Positions 43,311-54,400 of a stretch of 64,000 nucleotides of DNA are shown here, in pieces. Positions within the stretch are counted from its first letter, which is position 1, and every line of letters begins with the position of its first letter. Under the pieces are notes generated by a model. It was not told the origin of the DNA. It saw nothing but the letters and a program-made list of their open reading frames with translations, and made no database searches. This DNA comes from Adenophora triphylla var. japonica (Eukaryota > Streptophyta > Magnoliopsida > Asterales > Campanulaceae), in contig JAFEMH010002591.1 in NCBI GenBank assembly GCA_022495995.1, forward strand, positions 264,346 through 328,345, read 5' to 3'. The position numbers were made by a program, and so were the translations under genes.

Positions 43311-44424
43311 TGTAGACACCCCATTCTGAACCAATAATTACATGATTACACTACTCTTCGTCTCTCTTTTGTGTTTTGATGAAAGCATATTAGTTTCATC
43401 ATGTTTCGTTAAGCTTTTAAATAACTTTGTTAGTTTGGACCTAACTGACTAATGGAATAACTGAAGAGGACAGAATAGTCAATTGACAAGTTATCCCGTG
43501 CGAGACATACGTGTCTCGCGCGAGACATCTCCTCTGCGGAATGTGCAGATTCACTTCCCTTGTCGATTTCGACCTTTTTTTTATAACTCTTATCCAATCC
43601 AGGTCTCTACTGATTTTAGAATTCTGGAACCTTCTTTGGGAGATATCCTAAATCCCTTGAGTCTTCTAATCTTGGTGACCAAGTAAATCAACCCCTATAA
43701 ATACTAGATGACTTTCAGTATTTAGGAGGACACAATTTGCTGGTTTCTCTCCTTGAAAGACTCCTGCATATCACTCTAAAAACAACACCCAAATTCGTCC
43801 ATCAACCTTGTTGATTGACGAATACCAAGATTCAAAGCCTAAAATCAAGGCGGAACTCCGTCCAAATCATTTCTCGACCAAGGGAGGAGGAGGAAGAGAC
43901 ACTTTAACCACGAACAACCAAGAACCTCATTCTAAACCAAATACTCCCTAAATTCGTTTTTTATCATCTTCCTACGAAGATCTCGAACCTCTGTCGAGGT
44001 TATTCATTAAAATCACTCAAGAACACAAGGTAAACTCCTATACTTTCATATTTTTTTTTTCATATTCTTCTTCTCAATTCCTCTAATTGCTTTTAGAGTA
44101 GTGTAATCCCATAAAAAAGGGTTAGCCTAGAGTCCCTTCAATCCATGGAGGTGATCTCAAAGCATACAACCCGACATTTCTAATTAAGAAATTAATTAGG
44201 GTTTTCTTGTTATTATTTAATTATTATATTGTTTTGATTGATAATACTCAATTAGCAAGATCAATCTTCAGATTGGGTGGAATGGGAGCTCCACGACCTT
44301 CCCATCCCATAAATTAACCCCCTAACCTTCGAATCTCTTTAAATTATCAAAAAGGTTTTTCTTATTATTTTCCCAAATAAATAATAAGTGGAGACTCTGT
44401 ATTCATTAAAATCGCATCGCTACA
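43311..44424 (+). repeat. D LTR 1
   Basis: A 1114-bp LTR starting TGTAGACACCCCATTCTGAACC and ending CGCTACA, directly after a PPT and two bases before a PBS. TATAAATA is at 43696-43703. The dyads TATCCCGTGCGAGACA (43492-43507, imperfect) and TGTCTCGCGCGAGACA (43512-43527, perfect palindrome) lie about 170 bp upstream of the TATA. CCTCTGCGG follows them, as in the A and C cassettes. Confidence 0.88.
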
Positions 44425-44427
44425 GTT

Positions 44428-44572
44428 TGGCGACTCTGTTGGGGACAACTAATTAAGAGGGTTAGACTTGCGTACAATTGAGTATTATCAATCTTTTTAT
44501 TGGCTCTCATCTTTGGATTATTTTAATTTTTATCGGTCAATGATTGACTCGGGCTTTGTAATTAATTAATTT

Positions 44573-44613
<41 letters not shown>

Positions 44614-45473
44614 CTTTATGTGAAACTACGACGACCTGAGTCTTCCTAATTTGGGAGAAACATAGGCAACCACTTGGTGTGATCATTATCTGTTTTTCTT
44701 TAGTTTTCAAAAAAAAAAAAAACTTTCTATTTTACTCTATCACCTAGAATTGACTCTCACACACGCGCACATCATGATATAACTATCATTGCACTACATA
44801 CCTTTGATAAAACCTTGGAACCATACTAAGGACGGATGACGATAATCACCTAATTGTCGGTCTCTCCAAAGTTGGATCATCCCACCTCGTGTTTTCAAAC
44901 CACCTAGATTGTCAATATCGCGAGGAGCCTAGCCGTAAACCCTACATCAACCACATATAATGTAGATTTACTTTTTAGGACACTCCGTGACCAGTCGATT
45001 TGATCTTGGCGTCTATGTAATCCCTTATCAAGATCGTTTTTTGTGCAATAAGCCATGGAAAAGAAATCAATAAATTATTGCTTCGGATTTGTCCCTTGGG
45101 AAATGTTCCTGTGATTGTCCCTTCGGATTTGCCCCTAAAGAGAAAAATTTCTTACCAAATTTATTGCACAAAACTCGATGTTACTTGAGATAACTTTGAC
45201 CCCTAGGTCCTTAGGTTTGAATTTTGAATGTTAGAAACCCCCAAAGAGGATTTTTTGTTCGACCAAAATTAGGATTAAAATTAGAAAAATGTGACTTCCA
45301 GTGGTGTTGTCTCGCGCGAGTCTACTTGTCCCGTGCGAGACAAGTGTTCTGTCTTTTCGTGTTTTGGCCAAAACCTTCAAGCCTTCATACACCCTATTCA
45401 GTCGACTTTTGGGACTCGATCATGGTTTAACACAGTTGCTACACATCTAGGTTCATCGCCAAAGCTCGACACA
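44428..45473 (+). other. D PBS and leader
   Basis: The PBS TGGCGACTCTGTTGGGGAC is at 44428-44446. A (CT)n run occupies 44576-44610. A CTACG-type block is at 44622-44688 (AAACTACGACGACCTGAG, AACATAGGCAACCACTTGG). Near the end are dyads TGTCTCGCGCGAGTC (45308-45322) and TTGTCCCG-TG-CGAGACAA (45326-45343), about 130 bp before the gag ATG. The rest is non-coding. Confidence 0.7.
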
Positions 45474-46970
45474 ATGTCTACTTCTCCTTCTGTCACCGAA
45501 GCCGAAATCAAGGAAACTAAGGCCGAACTCATCGAAGCCATGCTTAGGATGGATGAACAAAATAAGAAAATTGATGGGCAAAATGCCCAAATAGCCTCCC
45601 TCATGCAAGAGCTCCATGAGATGGAAGTCAAGAAAGGAAGAAAGCAAAAGATGAAAGATGGATCCTCCTCCGATGAAGAGGAATCCTACCCAAAGAAGAA
45701 TAGGAAAACCAAGAAGTTAAGCAAGTAAAAGGAAGAATCCGATTCATCCTCTTTCTCATCCTCCTCCGATGATGAGGGACATATCTCTAAGGGTACTAAG
45801 ACCAAGAAGGAAGATAGTGATGAAACTACTAAGCTTGGTAATCATGTAACTAAGAACTACCTTGAGAAGAAACATGCAACCCTTGACACTTCTAAGAGAT
45901 CATTCATCCCATTTGATCCCGATGCTCTTCAACAATCCATCACCAAGTTTTCTCGCAAGTACAAGACACCCGATATTGCCAAGTTTAATGGCACTACTTG
46001 TCCTCGAGCTCATGTTGAGACCTACACTTGGGCTAAGCTTCCAATGGGCGTTGATAACACAATCTTGGCCCAATGCTTTCCTCAAACTTTGGAGGGTGCT
46101 GCAAGGGATTGGTACATGTCTCTTCCTATGACTACAAGGCTTGACTGGTCGTCTGCATGTTTAGTCTTCCAAAGGCAATTTGAAGACAACTCCACTAACC
46201 GCCCTACTAGGAGAGATCTTGAACAAACCAAGCAACATACAAATGAGTCTTTTGCTAAGTTTGCTAGAATATGGAGACTCAAACTTACTGAAATTGTCGA
46301 AAGACCTACTCTCAAAGAGAAAATCCACATCTTCCTCCAATGCCTCCGTGATGAATTTCAAGAGAAGCTTGCCGGTAATTATTTTCCTAGTTTCAATGAA
46401 TTTCATGAGTCCGGAATTAGGATTGATGACTTCCTAAAAAGTAAAAAGAAGGAAAGTACTTTTCTCTACAACAAGCCCATCACAAGTAAGGATGCTTCAG
46501 TCAATACTATTGCATTCAACCACCCAACACCGACAAGTATTCTGCTGTTCCTCCTCTCGAAAATAAAAAGAGGCACTATGACAAACTTGAATGTGCTTGT
46601 CAAGAATGAAAAGATAAAACCAAGGAAAGGTGGTCCTCCTAGGGATATGGGTCTCAATCATGCTCATCACTTATTTTGCAAGTACCACAACTTTACCGAC
46701 CACGACACCAACACTTGCCACCACTTGAAGGACGTCATCCAAGACCTCTTTGACAATGGAGGGTTAGTCGTAATACATGAAGAAGATGAAGCTCCAAGAA
46801 GAAATCAACACTTACCACTTTGGGGCTACAACTATCCTCTCCCTCTGTCCTTTGATAGAAGTAAATTAGGTTTTAAATTTTCAAGTATGAACTCGAAGTG
46901 TCGTTCTGTCTTTCTAGTACTTCTCACCTCCTCTAGTTTGTGTCATCTAAACTATCGAGTATGTTTTTAA
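45474..46970 (+). pseudogene. gag: D Gag
   Basis: The ATG is at 45474 (MSTSPSVTEAEIKE). The N-terminal region, about residues 5-60, is a likely coiled coil (ELIEAMLRMDEQNKKIDGQNA), then Lys/Ser/Asp-rich. A single TAA at 45726 interrupts it. The frame then continues through the capsid core (IAKFNGTTCPRAHVETY, GAARDWYMSLP, RRDLEQTKQ) and the knuckle C-x2-H-x4-H-x4-C (46677-46718, CKYHNFTDHDTNTC). No protease follows; the frame runs out near 46970. Apart from the one stop it is nearly intact, so D could supply or once supplied Gag while borrowing pol. Confidence 0.85.
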
Positions 46971-47586
46971 TTTCTCCGGTAATAAAAGTCATTTTTTTTC
47001 CTAAACACTTTTCCTGAGGTTGTTCTACCTCGTGAGTATCTTTTAATTCATGCAAAATAATGGACCCTCCATTCCCTAAATCATCACAAAAAATAGAAAC
47101 TTCTAAACGAGTTTAAGAAGAAAGTTATCATTAGAAGGCTTAAGGGCTAAACATTACCCCTACTGAAAGTCAAAAGTCAACAAACGAAGAAAGCCAAAGG
47201 TGATGCTGTCAACATTCATTCCAAGAAGAGTGAGGCTACTCAATTCAAAGCTTTGAGAGTACAAAAAAAAATACTCTCAAGCTTTCATCAACCCCACAAT
47301 AAAGGTGAAACTTCAAATGCATGAAGGACTCTCCCAAAAAGAAGAGGGGTCAAGTGATACCAACAAAAGAAATGTAGATTACTCAACATCCTCTTACAAC
47401 AAGTGAAAAAGACTTTCAGTATCAAGAAAAAGTTTACCCTAAGTCATACTAATAATTGTCTTTCTTCTCAAACTTATTTAGAAATTTCTAGATGATACAC
47501 GGTTCATTAAAAGGTAGAACAACTTTTCTAGATCTTTGGGCCAAGTAGCGTTTCTTGTTGAGACTAGAGGCTTCCTGTTAGCCAAT
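46971..47586 (+). other. D stretch between gag and 3' region
   Basis: Degenerate sequence in the place where pol should be; no protease, RT or integrase motif is visible in any frame. Confidence 0.5.
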
Positions 47587-49252
47587 CTCATACACACTCT
47601 TGAATCCAAGCATCAAAACTGGGGCTTCCTAACCTTTCCTCCCCCAGTCAATCTCTACTTCAATTCTTCAAAATAATCAAATCTGCATTAAGAGCTTTCC
47701 TCTTTGCTTCTCACTCTCATTATTAGAGAATACACTTTTCCAAATAATCAATGCTTGGATCACCCTCCAAAGAATAGAGTCCGTCTCTCCTCAACTAACT
47801 TCAGATCTCATTTCTCTCTCCTCAATAAGATTTTCTCCACTGAGTTCTCTTCAAGTTAACATACTATTTTCAAAAAAAAAAGACGCAAAAGAGATGTCTG
47901 CTAGATTGAAAACCCGAAAGGGCGGTCTAGGCAAAAACTAGGGTGCGTCACAAAAAAAAAATCAAGGACAAAGGGAGACTATTCTTCAACCTTCTTCATC
48001 AAACATCATTCGATCCTCTTCAAATCAAATAAAAAAGGAGAGCCTTCTTCTATCATCTTCAAATCAAAAGAGAAGCCTCACAAGCCTGTTCACAAAGTCA
48101 TCTATAACATTCAAGCAACTTGGGACATGAGACAGGAAAGAGACTTGGACATAAAGTCATTACGACAGTCGACATATTTGTAGTCGTTTACCTCCTAGAG
48201 ACACGATTCAAGGGAGAATTAAGAATGAAGATTCGTAACAGGCCTAGATGTGTTTACACAAGGTTACCCATCGAAATTCTACAACAATGAAGAAAACAGT
48301 ACGATACTCTCGCACGAGACAACCTTGCTGACTAGCAACAGATTCTGCATAAACCTGAATTGGTCCCAACTTGTCAAACACAAGTTCACTCACATAGTTC
48401 ACCCATATCAAATATAAATCCATACAAATTTCCTTACATGTCCATATACCATATACTCATACATAAACTCACCACCAAAATGACCAACCGACCGTTTATA
48501 ACAACAGACGTGGGCTCCACTACATAAGTCCAGTTATACAACTGAAATCTGAAAAATCTATTTGGAATCTTTATGTGCTAACAGGTACAGAAAGGTAAAC
48601 CAGCATGCATATATCCTTGCATTACAGGATTCGACAGAACCTCCACCTCAATCGACAACTTCAAAGTCTGTGACAGTAGCAACGACAACAAAGTCCGTGA
48701 CCTCGGCAACAACAGAGACACTTGTGACCTCATGTGGAACATCAACAAAGTCTGTGGCCTCAGCAAACTTCAAAGTCCGTGACCTCGGCAACGTTAACAA
48801 AGTCTGTGACCTCAGCAACTTTAAAGGCCATGACCTCGGCAACAACGGCAACGTCAGTAACCTCGGACGGCGCATCATCTAAAATGAATATTTTCAGAAT
48901 TGGGTTAAGTTCTTGATTCCTTAGTATGAATTTATCCATGGTTTGAAAGCACTCAAACAACCTCAGCTACGTCAGTAACCTCGGGCGGCGCAATTCAACA
49001 ACTTCATCAACAAGCCGGGTATCATCGGAATTGGGTCAAGTCCTTGATTACTCAGTATGATCTTACCTTTTTCTTCCAAATTTGTTTTCAAAATGCTTTT
49101 CAAAATAACTAAAATAGCCTTTTAGTGTTTTGGTCTGATTCTCTCATAGAGATACGTAGGCAGCCGTGCGGCACGACCATCCCAATATTCAGAATAATGT
49201 CTTTTCTATCGACGACATGACTTCTTCCATAAGTCTTGTCGCCTAGGGGCTC
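47587..49252 (+). other. D copy 2, 3' internal region
   Basis: Second copy of 41607-43310. Hairpin CTAGATTG...CGGTCTAG (47901-47930), dyad TCTCGCACGAGA (48308-48319), minisatellite (48650-48880), pre-PPT block (about 49140-49170), hairpin CGACATGACTT..AAGTCTTGTCG (49213-49241) and tract TAGGGGCTC. Base changes relative to copy 1 keep the pre-PPT stem paired. Confidence 0.75.
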
Positions 49253-49432
49253 TATAGACACCCCATTCTGAACCAATAATTACATGATTACACTACTCTT
49301 CGTCTCTCTTTTGTGTTTTGATGAAAGCATATTAGTTTCGTCATGTTTCGTTAAGTTTCTAACTAACTTTGTTAGTTTTGGACCTAACTGACTAACGAAA
49401 TAACTGAAGAGGACATAATAGTCAATTGACTA
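49253..49432 (+). repeat. D LTR 2, truncated
   Basis: Starts TATAGACACCCC (TG changed to TA) and aligns with D LTR 1 until GTCAATTGAC at about 49432, then stops abruptly. Confidence 0.75.
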
Positions 49433-49633
49433 GTGGAATGACGAGGACGACGAAGGGTATCCCTCCCTTACCATTAACAAAAACCGAGAAGGGATCCTTA
49501 CCCAACATAGGACATTCCAAGTGGTTGGACTTCAGGTAATAAAAATGGATGTGGTCAACAATTTTTGACCAGCCGTGGAACAACACAATATTTGGGGAAT
49601 AACCGCTAAGTCGATCAATCCTAAACTGACTAG
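49433..49633. other. Unassigned segment between D and C
   Basis: About 200 bp with no similarity I can see to other parts of the window. It may be the original insertion target of C, or an unmatched part of a D variant. Confidence 0.4.
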
Positions 49634-49993
49634 TGAATGTGCGCTCGCCCGGAATTTGGGTTTCCGGTTTAAATGAAAAGAAGGAGTCGCCACGCCGTTT
49701 TAAGAGGAAACATTGAAAACCTTTTGTTTAGAGAGAAAATATGAGTTCGGAGGTCTGGTTACGTGTTGGGAAGAACCGAGAGTTCACCCAACACGCCTCG
49801 TCCATAGACGAGTCTTTCAATCAAAAACATCCAAGTAAATCAAAAGTGTGTGCAAATATTGATAATAAACAAAGTGTGATAAAATGCATCTTATTAATTA
49901 TGGAACGAGAATTACATATTGTGAGCCCATTATTTAGGGAGGCCACATCCCTGATACAAACAATCTAAAACAGATTACAAAGGAAAAAAAGGG

Positions 49994-50112
49994 CCTCTGC
50001 AGATGGGTCATGTATGTCGCATGACACATCGCACCAGTGACCACATGTGTCGCGTGACACGGGATCACTTGGAGACAAAGGTGTCGCGTGACACATATGA
50101 GCCATCTGCAGA
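49994..50112 (-). promoter_or_regulatory. C U5 dyad cassette
   Basis: Bounded by CCTCTGCAG (49994-50002) and CTGCAGA (50106-50112). Contains TGTCG-CA-TGACA (50015-50026) and TGTCG-CG-TGACA twice (50048-50059, 50082-50093). It lies about 600 bp downstream of the TATA, as in A. Confidence 0.55.
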
Positions 50113-50693
50113 AACTTATCAAAATGAGCACAGAATCAACAGAAAGCTGTACAGATCTAATCATTTAACTAGATTACGAACGAAATACAGAAACGAAACT
50201 AAATCAACCCAGGGAGTGTGGATATGGGTAGATCCACACCCCCTTGGGGTTCAAACACCAAGTTCAATCAAATAATCAACAATATAGGCTCAATTGCACG
50301 AATTACTCAAATTAAACAGAGAGATTGCGATTGGGATTCGATAATCCGAGATAGCTAAGATCGATTACGAATCCAAACAAAATTAAATGCTAGAATTAAT
50401 AGAAATTAAGCAAGAGAGAGAGAGATTGGGTTTAGGGAATCGTTACCCTTGTTGCTTCCACGAATTCTATATCTAGTTAGATATAGAACCCTTCAATTCT
50501 TCACTTCGATGCTGAAGGAGTGATGTAAGGGGTTCAATTGGTGTGGCTTGAGAATTGGGTTTGGAAGGGAGGAATTGGGTAGGTTGAAGGTAGAGGAGAG
50601 AGAGGTTTGTGTTTGGAGAGGTTCGTTACTGTTGTAAATCCTGTGAGTAACGGTAGGCTAAAGTTGGGATCCATTTATGAGAGGGGAGGGTCT

Positions 50694-50780
50694 TATTTAT
50701 AGAGGCTGCCGGTTAGGCTGCCTTAGTGTGTCGCACGACCTTACGCGTCCTCTTTCCATGCCTCAAGGCGTCGCGTGACA
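50694..50780 (-). promoter_or_regulatory. C LTR promoter with dyads
   Basis: TGTCGCACGACC (50729-50740) lies 27 bp upstream of the TATA; a second site CGTCGCGTGACA is at 50769-50780. Confidence 0.5.
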
Positions 50781-51035
50781 CAAGGTGGCTCAACCGCTTT
50801 TGACGTCAAAAACCGGTTTACGGAACATTCCGGAAAATACCCAAAAGGTCCAACGGGTTTTGTTCCCGAGGGTCCTTTGGCATGAATAATGTACCGAAAG
50901 GTACTTCCTTGTGAAACTCATGGAACGATTCCGGAAGTCTCGGGATAGGCCGGGAATTTACCAAAACGCCCTAAATGCAATTTTATTATATTAAAATGCA
51001 TCTAAAAGGTTGCGAATTGGATTGGCGTACTTACA

Positions 51036-51078
51036 GAGCCCCTCGGCAACGTCACTTTTGGAAAAAGTGGGGTTGTCG
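51036..51078 (-). promoter_or_regulatory. C polypurine tract and nested hairpin
   Basis: In element sense CGACAAC-CCC-ACTTTT-TCC-AAAAGT-GAC-GTTGCCG, then GAGGGGCTC and the LTR. The perfect 6-bp inner stem differs in sequence from those of A and E. Confidence 0.65.
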
Positions 51079-51099
51079 ATAAAATAAGACCCAATCCCA

Positions 51100-51240
51100 A
51101 TGAGCATCAAGGGATAAGGTGAAGGGCTAGAAGGGTGAGAAGGGAAATTATGGGTGGACCTTTACGAGAAAGGATTCCTACGTATCCCTTGAACAAGGGA
51201 ATCAAGCCAAATCGTAGTTCGGAATTACCAAATCGAAATC
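51100..51240 (-). promoter_or_regulatory. C pre-PPT block
   Basis: GGATTCCTACGTATCCCTTG, AATCAAGCC and CGTAGTTCGG (51172-51222) match the blocks of A and E. Confidence 0.6.
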
Positions 51241-51339
51241 ATAAGCAAGGAAAGGGGTAGAGACGTATCTTCATACCTTTCTTTGTGCTTACTCGTGGTT
51301 TCTGAGGGATCGGGTGGTTGCTTTCTTTCTCACCGAGGT

Positions 51340-51935
51340 TGTAGCCGCCGGAGGGTCTCATCTTTGCAAGCGGTACTTTTGCGAGTAGGCTGTAGGGGTC
51401 TCATGCTATCGTTGACGAGTTGTAGGCTGCCGGAGGGTCTCATGCTTTGCAACGAGGTCTTCGTGCGAGTAGCTACCGGGGTCTCATGCTATCTCTCATG
51501 ACGGGATAGTTGCCGAGGGTCTCATCTTTGCTTCTTCTGTGGATGCCGGGTCTCATACCACTTCTCTCATGCGGGATAGTTGCCGGAGGGTCTCACACTA
51601 TTCTTTGCTTCTTCTCGTGGATGTCGGAGGGTCTCATACCACTTCTTCTTCTTCTTTCTTTGGGGATGAGTATAGGCTCAGGGGTCTCACGCTATCTCTT
51701 TTACTGCTCTGTTGGGGATACATGTAGGCGCAGTATAGGCCGGGGGACTCATGCTATCTCCACTTTTTGTTCTTTCGATAAGTATAGGCTGCCGGGGACT
51801 CACGCTATCTCCGTTTTACATTCTTTCTTGATCTTTGTGGATGCCAAAAGGACTCATACCACCTCACCTTACGCTTTTGTTGTTGATGAATGTAGGCCGC
51901 CGGGGGTCTCACGCTAATTCTTTATTCTTGTTTTT
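51340..51935. repeat. Degenerate tandem repeats in C 3' region
   Basis: About a dozen units of variable length (about 40-60 bp) built on GTAGGCTGCCGGAGGGTCTC plus AT(G/A)CTA. Same position as the arrays of A and E, unrelated sequence. Confidence 0.8.
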
Positions 51936-52730
51936 TTCTGTTGGACGGTCTTTGCTTGATTGCCGCTTTTCTTTGGTGTCCTTAGCTTTTCTTGGGCAGT
52001 TTGGGGACTCTGCTTCTTTCTTGTGCCTCGAGGCTATTGGTTTACGGAAATTTGTTCGTCAATCAGGAATTACGTTTTAAGGGATTGGTTTCTTTTCGTG
52101 GAAATTTGTTTGTTTTGTTGAGCTCTTCTTGGGGCCGTCATAGATGCACGTGCCACTTTTGCTTTTCCCTTTCTTCTCCGGTTTGGTCGGAGGGCCGAGT
52201 CTTCGGGACTCAATCGGATTATTGTACTGCGGGGTAAAACAACATATGCCGGCGCTACGCCTAAACAAGCCTATCTTGTTAGCAAAGATTAATGTATGTT
52301 AGCTTGGTTTGTGCGAGTGCATGCATCCGGGGAAGCGAACGCAATTTAGAGGTCGGATTTGTCGGGTTTATATATGGGGTTTTGGGGTTGTTTCGAACAG
52401 GTGTGTATAGTAGGGGTCCTCTCCCGTGTATTTTTAGGGGTATGTGTATGAGAGTAAGGGGTGTGTTATGGCAACGGCGAGTCGGAAAATGCTGCAGGGT
52501 AACCACTGCGGGCTTTTCCACACTTTATCTGCTCTCGGCCAAAGAATGTCGCCCGACATGTTATGTACGTTATGTACGTTACAGGGCACGGCGAGGGAGG
52601 CTCGTAACGGGCCCTTCAAAAATCGGTCTAGGCTTCATTACGCAGACACTTGTCTTCTTAGTAGAGAAACCCGGCGGCCTTTATTTGGCGAGATAAGCGA
52701 TTCCTTTGGTCAAGGCGATACTTTTGGGCA
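51936..52730. other. C region upstream of antisense gene 2
   Basis: No antisense gene 1 seen. Contains TTTATATATGGGG (about 52367), dyad ATGTCG-CC-CGACAT (52546-52559) and TATGTACGT repeats just after it. The dyad is 170-185 bp before the gene 2 ATG; no clear TATA lies at the usual distance. Confidence 0.45.
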
Positions 52731-54400
52731 ATGGAACATCATAGCAAGGAGGTTGCTTCCGGGAGTGTCAATTTCATCGGGACTTCATCGAAATTTGGGG
52801 ATTTCATACGAGGCATCATAGAAATATTATCGATAAGCGGTACAGTATGCCTTGCATTTGGTCCTTGAAAGATTGGAGGGTTGGTGGGATTTGCTTGAGC
52901 TGCATCACATGCGGGATTCCGAGTGCCATGTATTCTCTTTGTCATACAATTATCGACCCCAACTATGGAAGACTTTAGGGCGTTGACGGGCTTGGGTAAG
53001 GCGGCTCTTGTAGCATTCCCAGAGACAGTCGGTTGGTTGAGGAGCGGCTATTTGACTTTTTATCTCTGCACTGCGGATCGAGGTATTGCACTATGATTAC
53101 GGGTGATGGGTCCATAGATTTGACTCGGATGGCTAGGTTGCGTCTGTCCCGTCTGATCTGTTTGACCTTTCTACCTCTCTGGATATGTTTATCTTTGTTC
53201 ACCTTTGTCGGCTTACTATTTTTGCGAATATGCCGGGGTGCCTGCTCAAGCACTTTGTTGGAGATTGTTAGGCAAATGAGGGGTGACCGGGTATAGATTC
53301 TCGTCAACTTCGTTACGGCTAAGGGGAGATGGATGTTGTACCAGCTTTGTTCTTGGGCGAGACTTATCACGGTATTGACGAGGCTAGCGGGGGATCGAGA
53401 CTTCATGGGAGCGAGCGGCCCAGCTTATTATCTCTGTGGTTCTTTGAGAGGTTACGCTTGATCGGACCATTACCAAAAGGTCGGACGGCCATGCCACAGG
53501 TGACTCGGCCACGTAGGTTTGGTGAGGGATGAGGTTGGCGATAGTTGGCGAGATGAGGTTGTCACGATACGAGACCACCGATCGAGCTTTTGGATTCCTG
53601 CACTGGAATATACGAGACCATGAGAGATATTCGGGATGGATCGGTAGTAGTCCGGTTGCCTGGTTTGTATGTATCCTCTTTCTGTGTCCCATCATTTGGT
53701 GAAGCAGACAGTATAGGTACCCTCGGCGAGATCCTCCGAGCTTTAAGGAGAGGCGGTGGCCCGATGTTGTTCCGATGTCCATGACCGAGCCTCGGGCTAT
53801 ACGGTTTTCGGCGAGATCTTTTACGGAGGGCTTTCTTCCCACTCGTGTGCTCCTTCGGCGATCTAGAGGATTTACATTTCGACCACGAGTATACGGATTG
53901 GTATGAGGAGCATCGGGGTTACGTGCGGCTAGCTATAGAGACTCGCCGCGGGAATACTTGGGAGCGAGACTCTCTGTCCGGTAGAACTCTCGAGAGATAT
54001 AGAGGCACGAGGAAACCCGAGACAATGTTACCGGCGATGCTACGATGACTATGAGAGGCAAGAGATCCGGAGGGCTGCTTTAAGAAATGATCCGAGAGAT
54101 GAGAGCTCGCAGAGAGGCGTTGCGGCAAGAGAGGATTGCTAGAGGCTGCCTTGAGGGATGCGGGTGCGATTGAACCGCCGGCGCGCATTATTCTGAGTTG
54201 GGACGGGCTCAAACTGACTTGTTTGACATTCCTAAGCCAAAGACCTCCCGGGGACCGAGAAAGAGGAAGGATAGAGGAGCGAATTCGGGAGCAGGGACGA
54301 GCCTCTAGACACACATTTTCCTTTTATTTTGAGAGACTCGAGACTCTTTTGCTTTATGTTTTGAGAGTAGGAATTATACGTATGGAAGCGAGTACCCTTT
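52731..54400 (+). pseudogene. C antisense gene 2, PMD-like
   Basis: ATG at 52731 (MEHHSKEVASGS). In order: GTVCLAFGPWKIGGL, STPTMEDFRALTGLG, PSDLFDLSTSLDMFIFVHLC and LLKHFVGDC (about 53150-53270), ETYHGIDEASG, TMRDIRDGSVVVRLPGLYVSSF (53590-53700), PTRVLLRRSRGFTFRPRVYG-type sequence, REALRQERIA region (about 54110-54140), LFDIPKPKTSRGPRKRKDRG (about 54220-54280). It is collinear with A's split gene over the whole length, which confirms both. At least ten frameshifts or stops. The basic C-terminal stretch is conserved between A and C. Confidence 0.7.

Larger units (their letters stand above)
41607..49432 (+). mobile_element. Family D gag-only elements in tandem
   Basis: The order is 3' internal region (41607-43310), LTR (43311-44424), PBS, leader, gag (45474-46970), 3' internal region again (47587-49252), and a second LTR truncated at about 49432. 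The two 3' regions align nearly end to end. No protease, RT, RNase H or integrase is present. One LTR is shared between two copies, as expected from unequal recombination or tandem integration. Confidence 0.8.
49634..51035 (-). repeat. C 3' LTR
   Basis: On the plus strand it runs from TGAATGTGCGCTCGCCC (boundary within about 4 bp) to GGCGTACTTACA. Contains GGAGTCGCCA (49683-49692), a U5 dyad cassette and the promoter. Minus TATA corresponds to TATTTATA at 50694-50701. Confidence 0.8.

Noticed and set aside
44428..44446. Possible tRNA gene at the PBS
   Set aside because: Only a short primer-complementary segment adjoining an LTR; no cloverleaf.
52279..52821. Overlapping frames of about 120 codons upstream of C antisense gene 2
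   Set aside because: No similarity to antisense gene 1 of A or E, and not in phase with the MEHHSK start.
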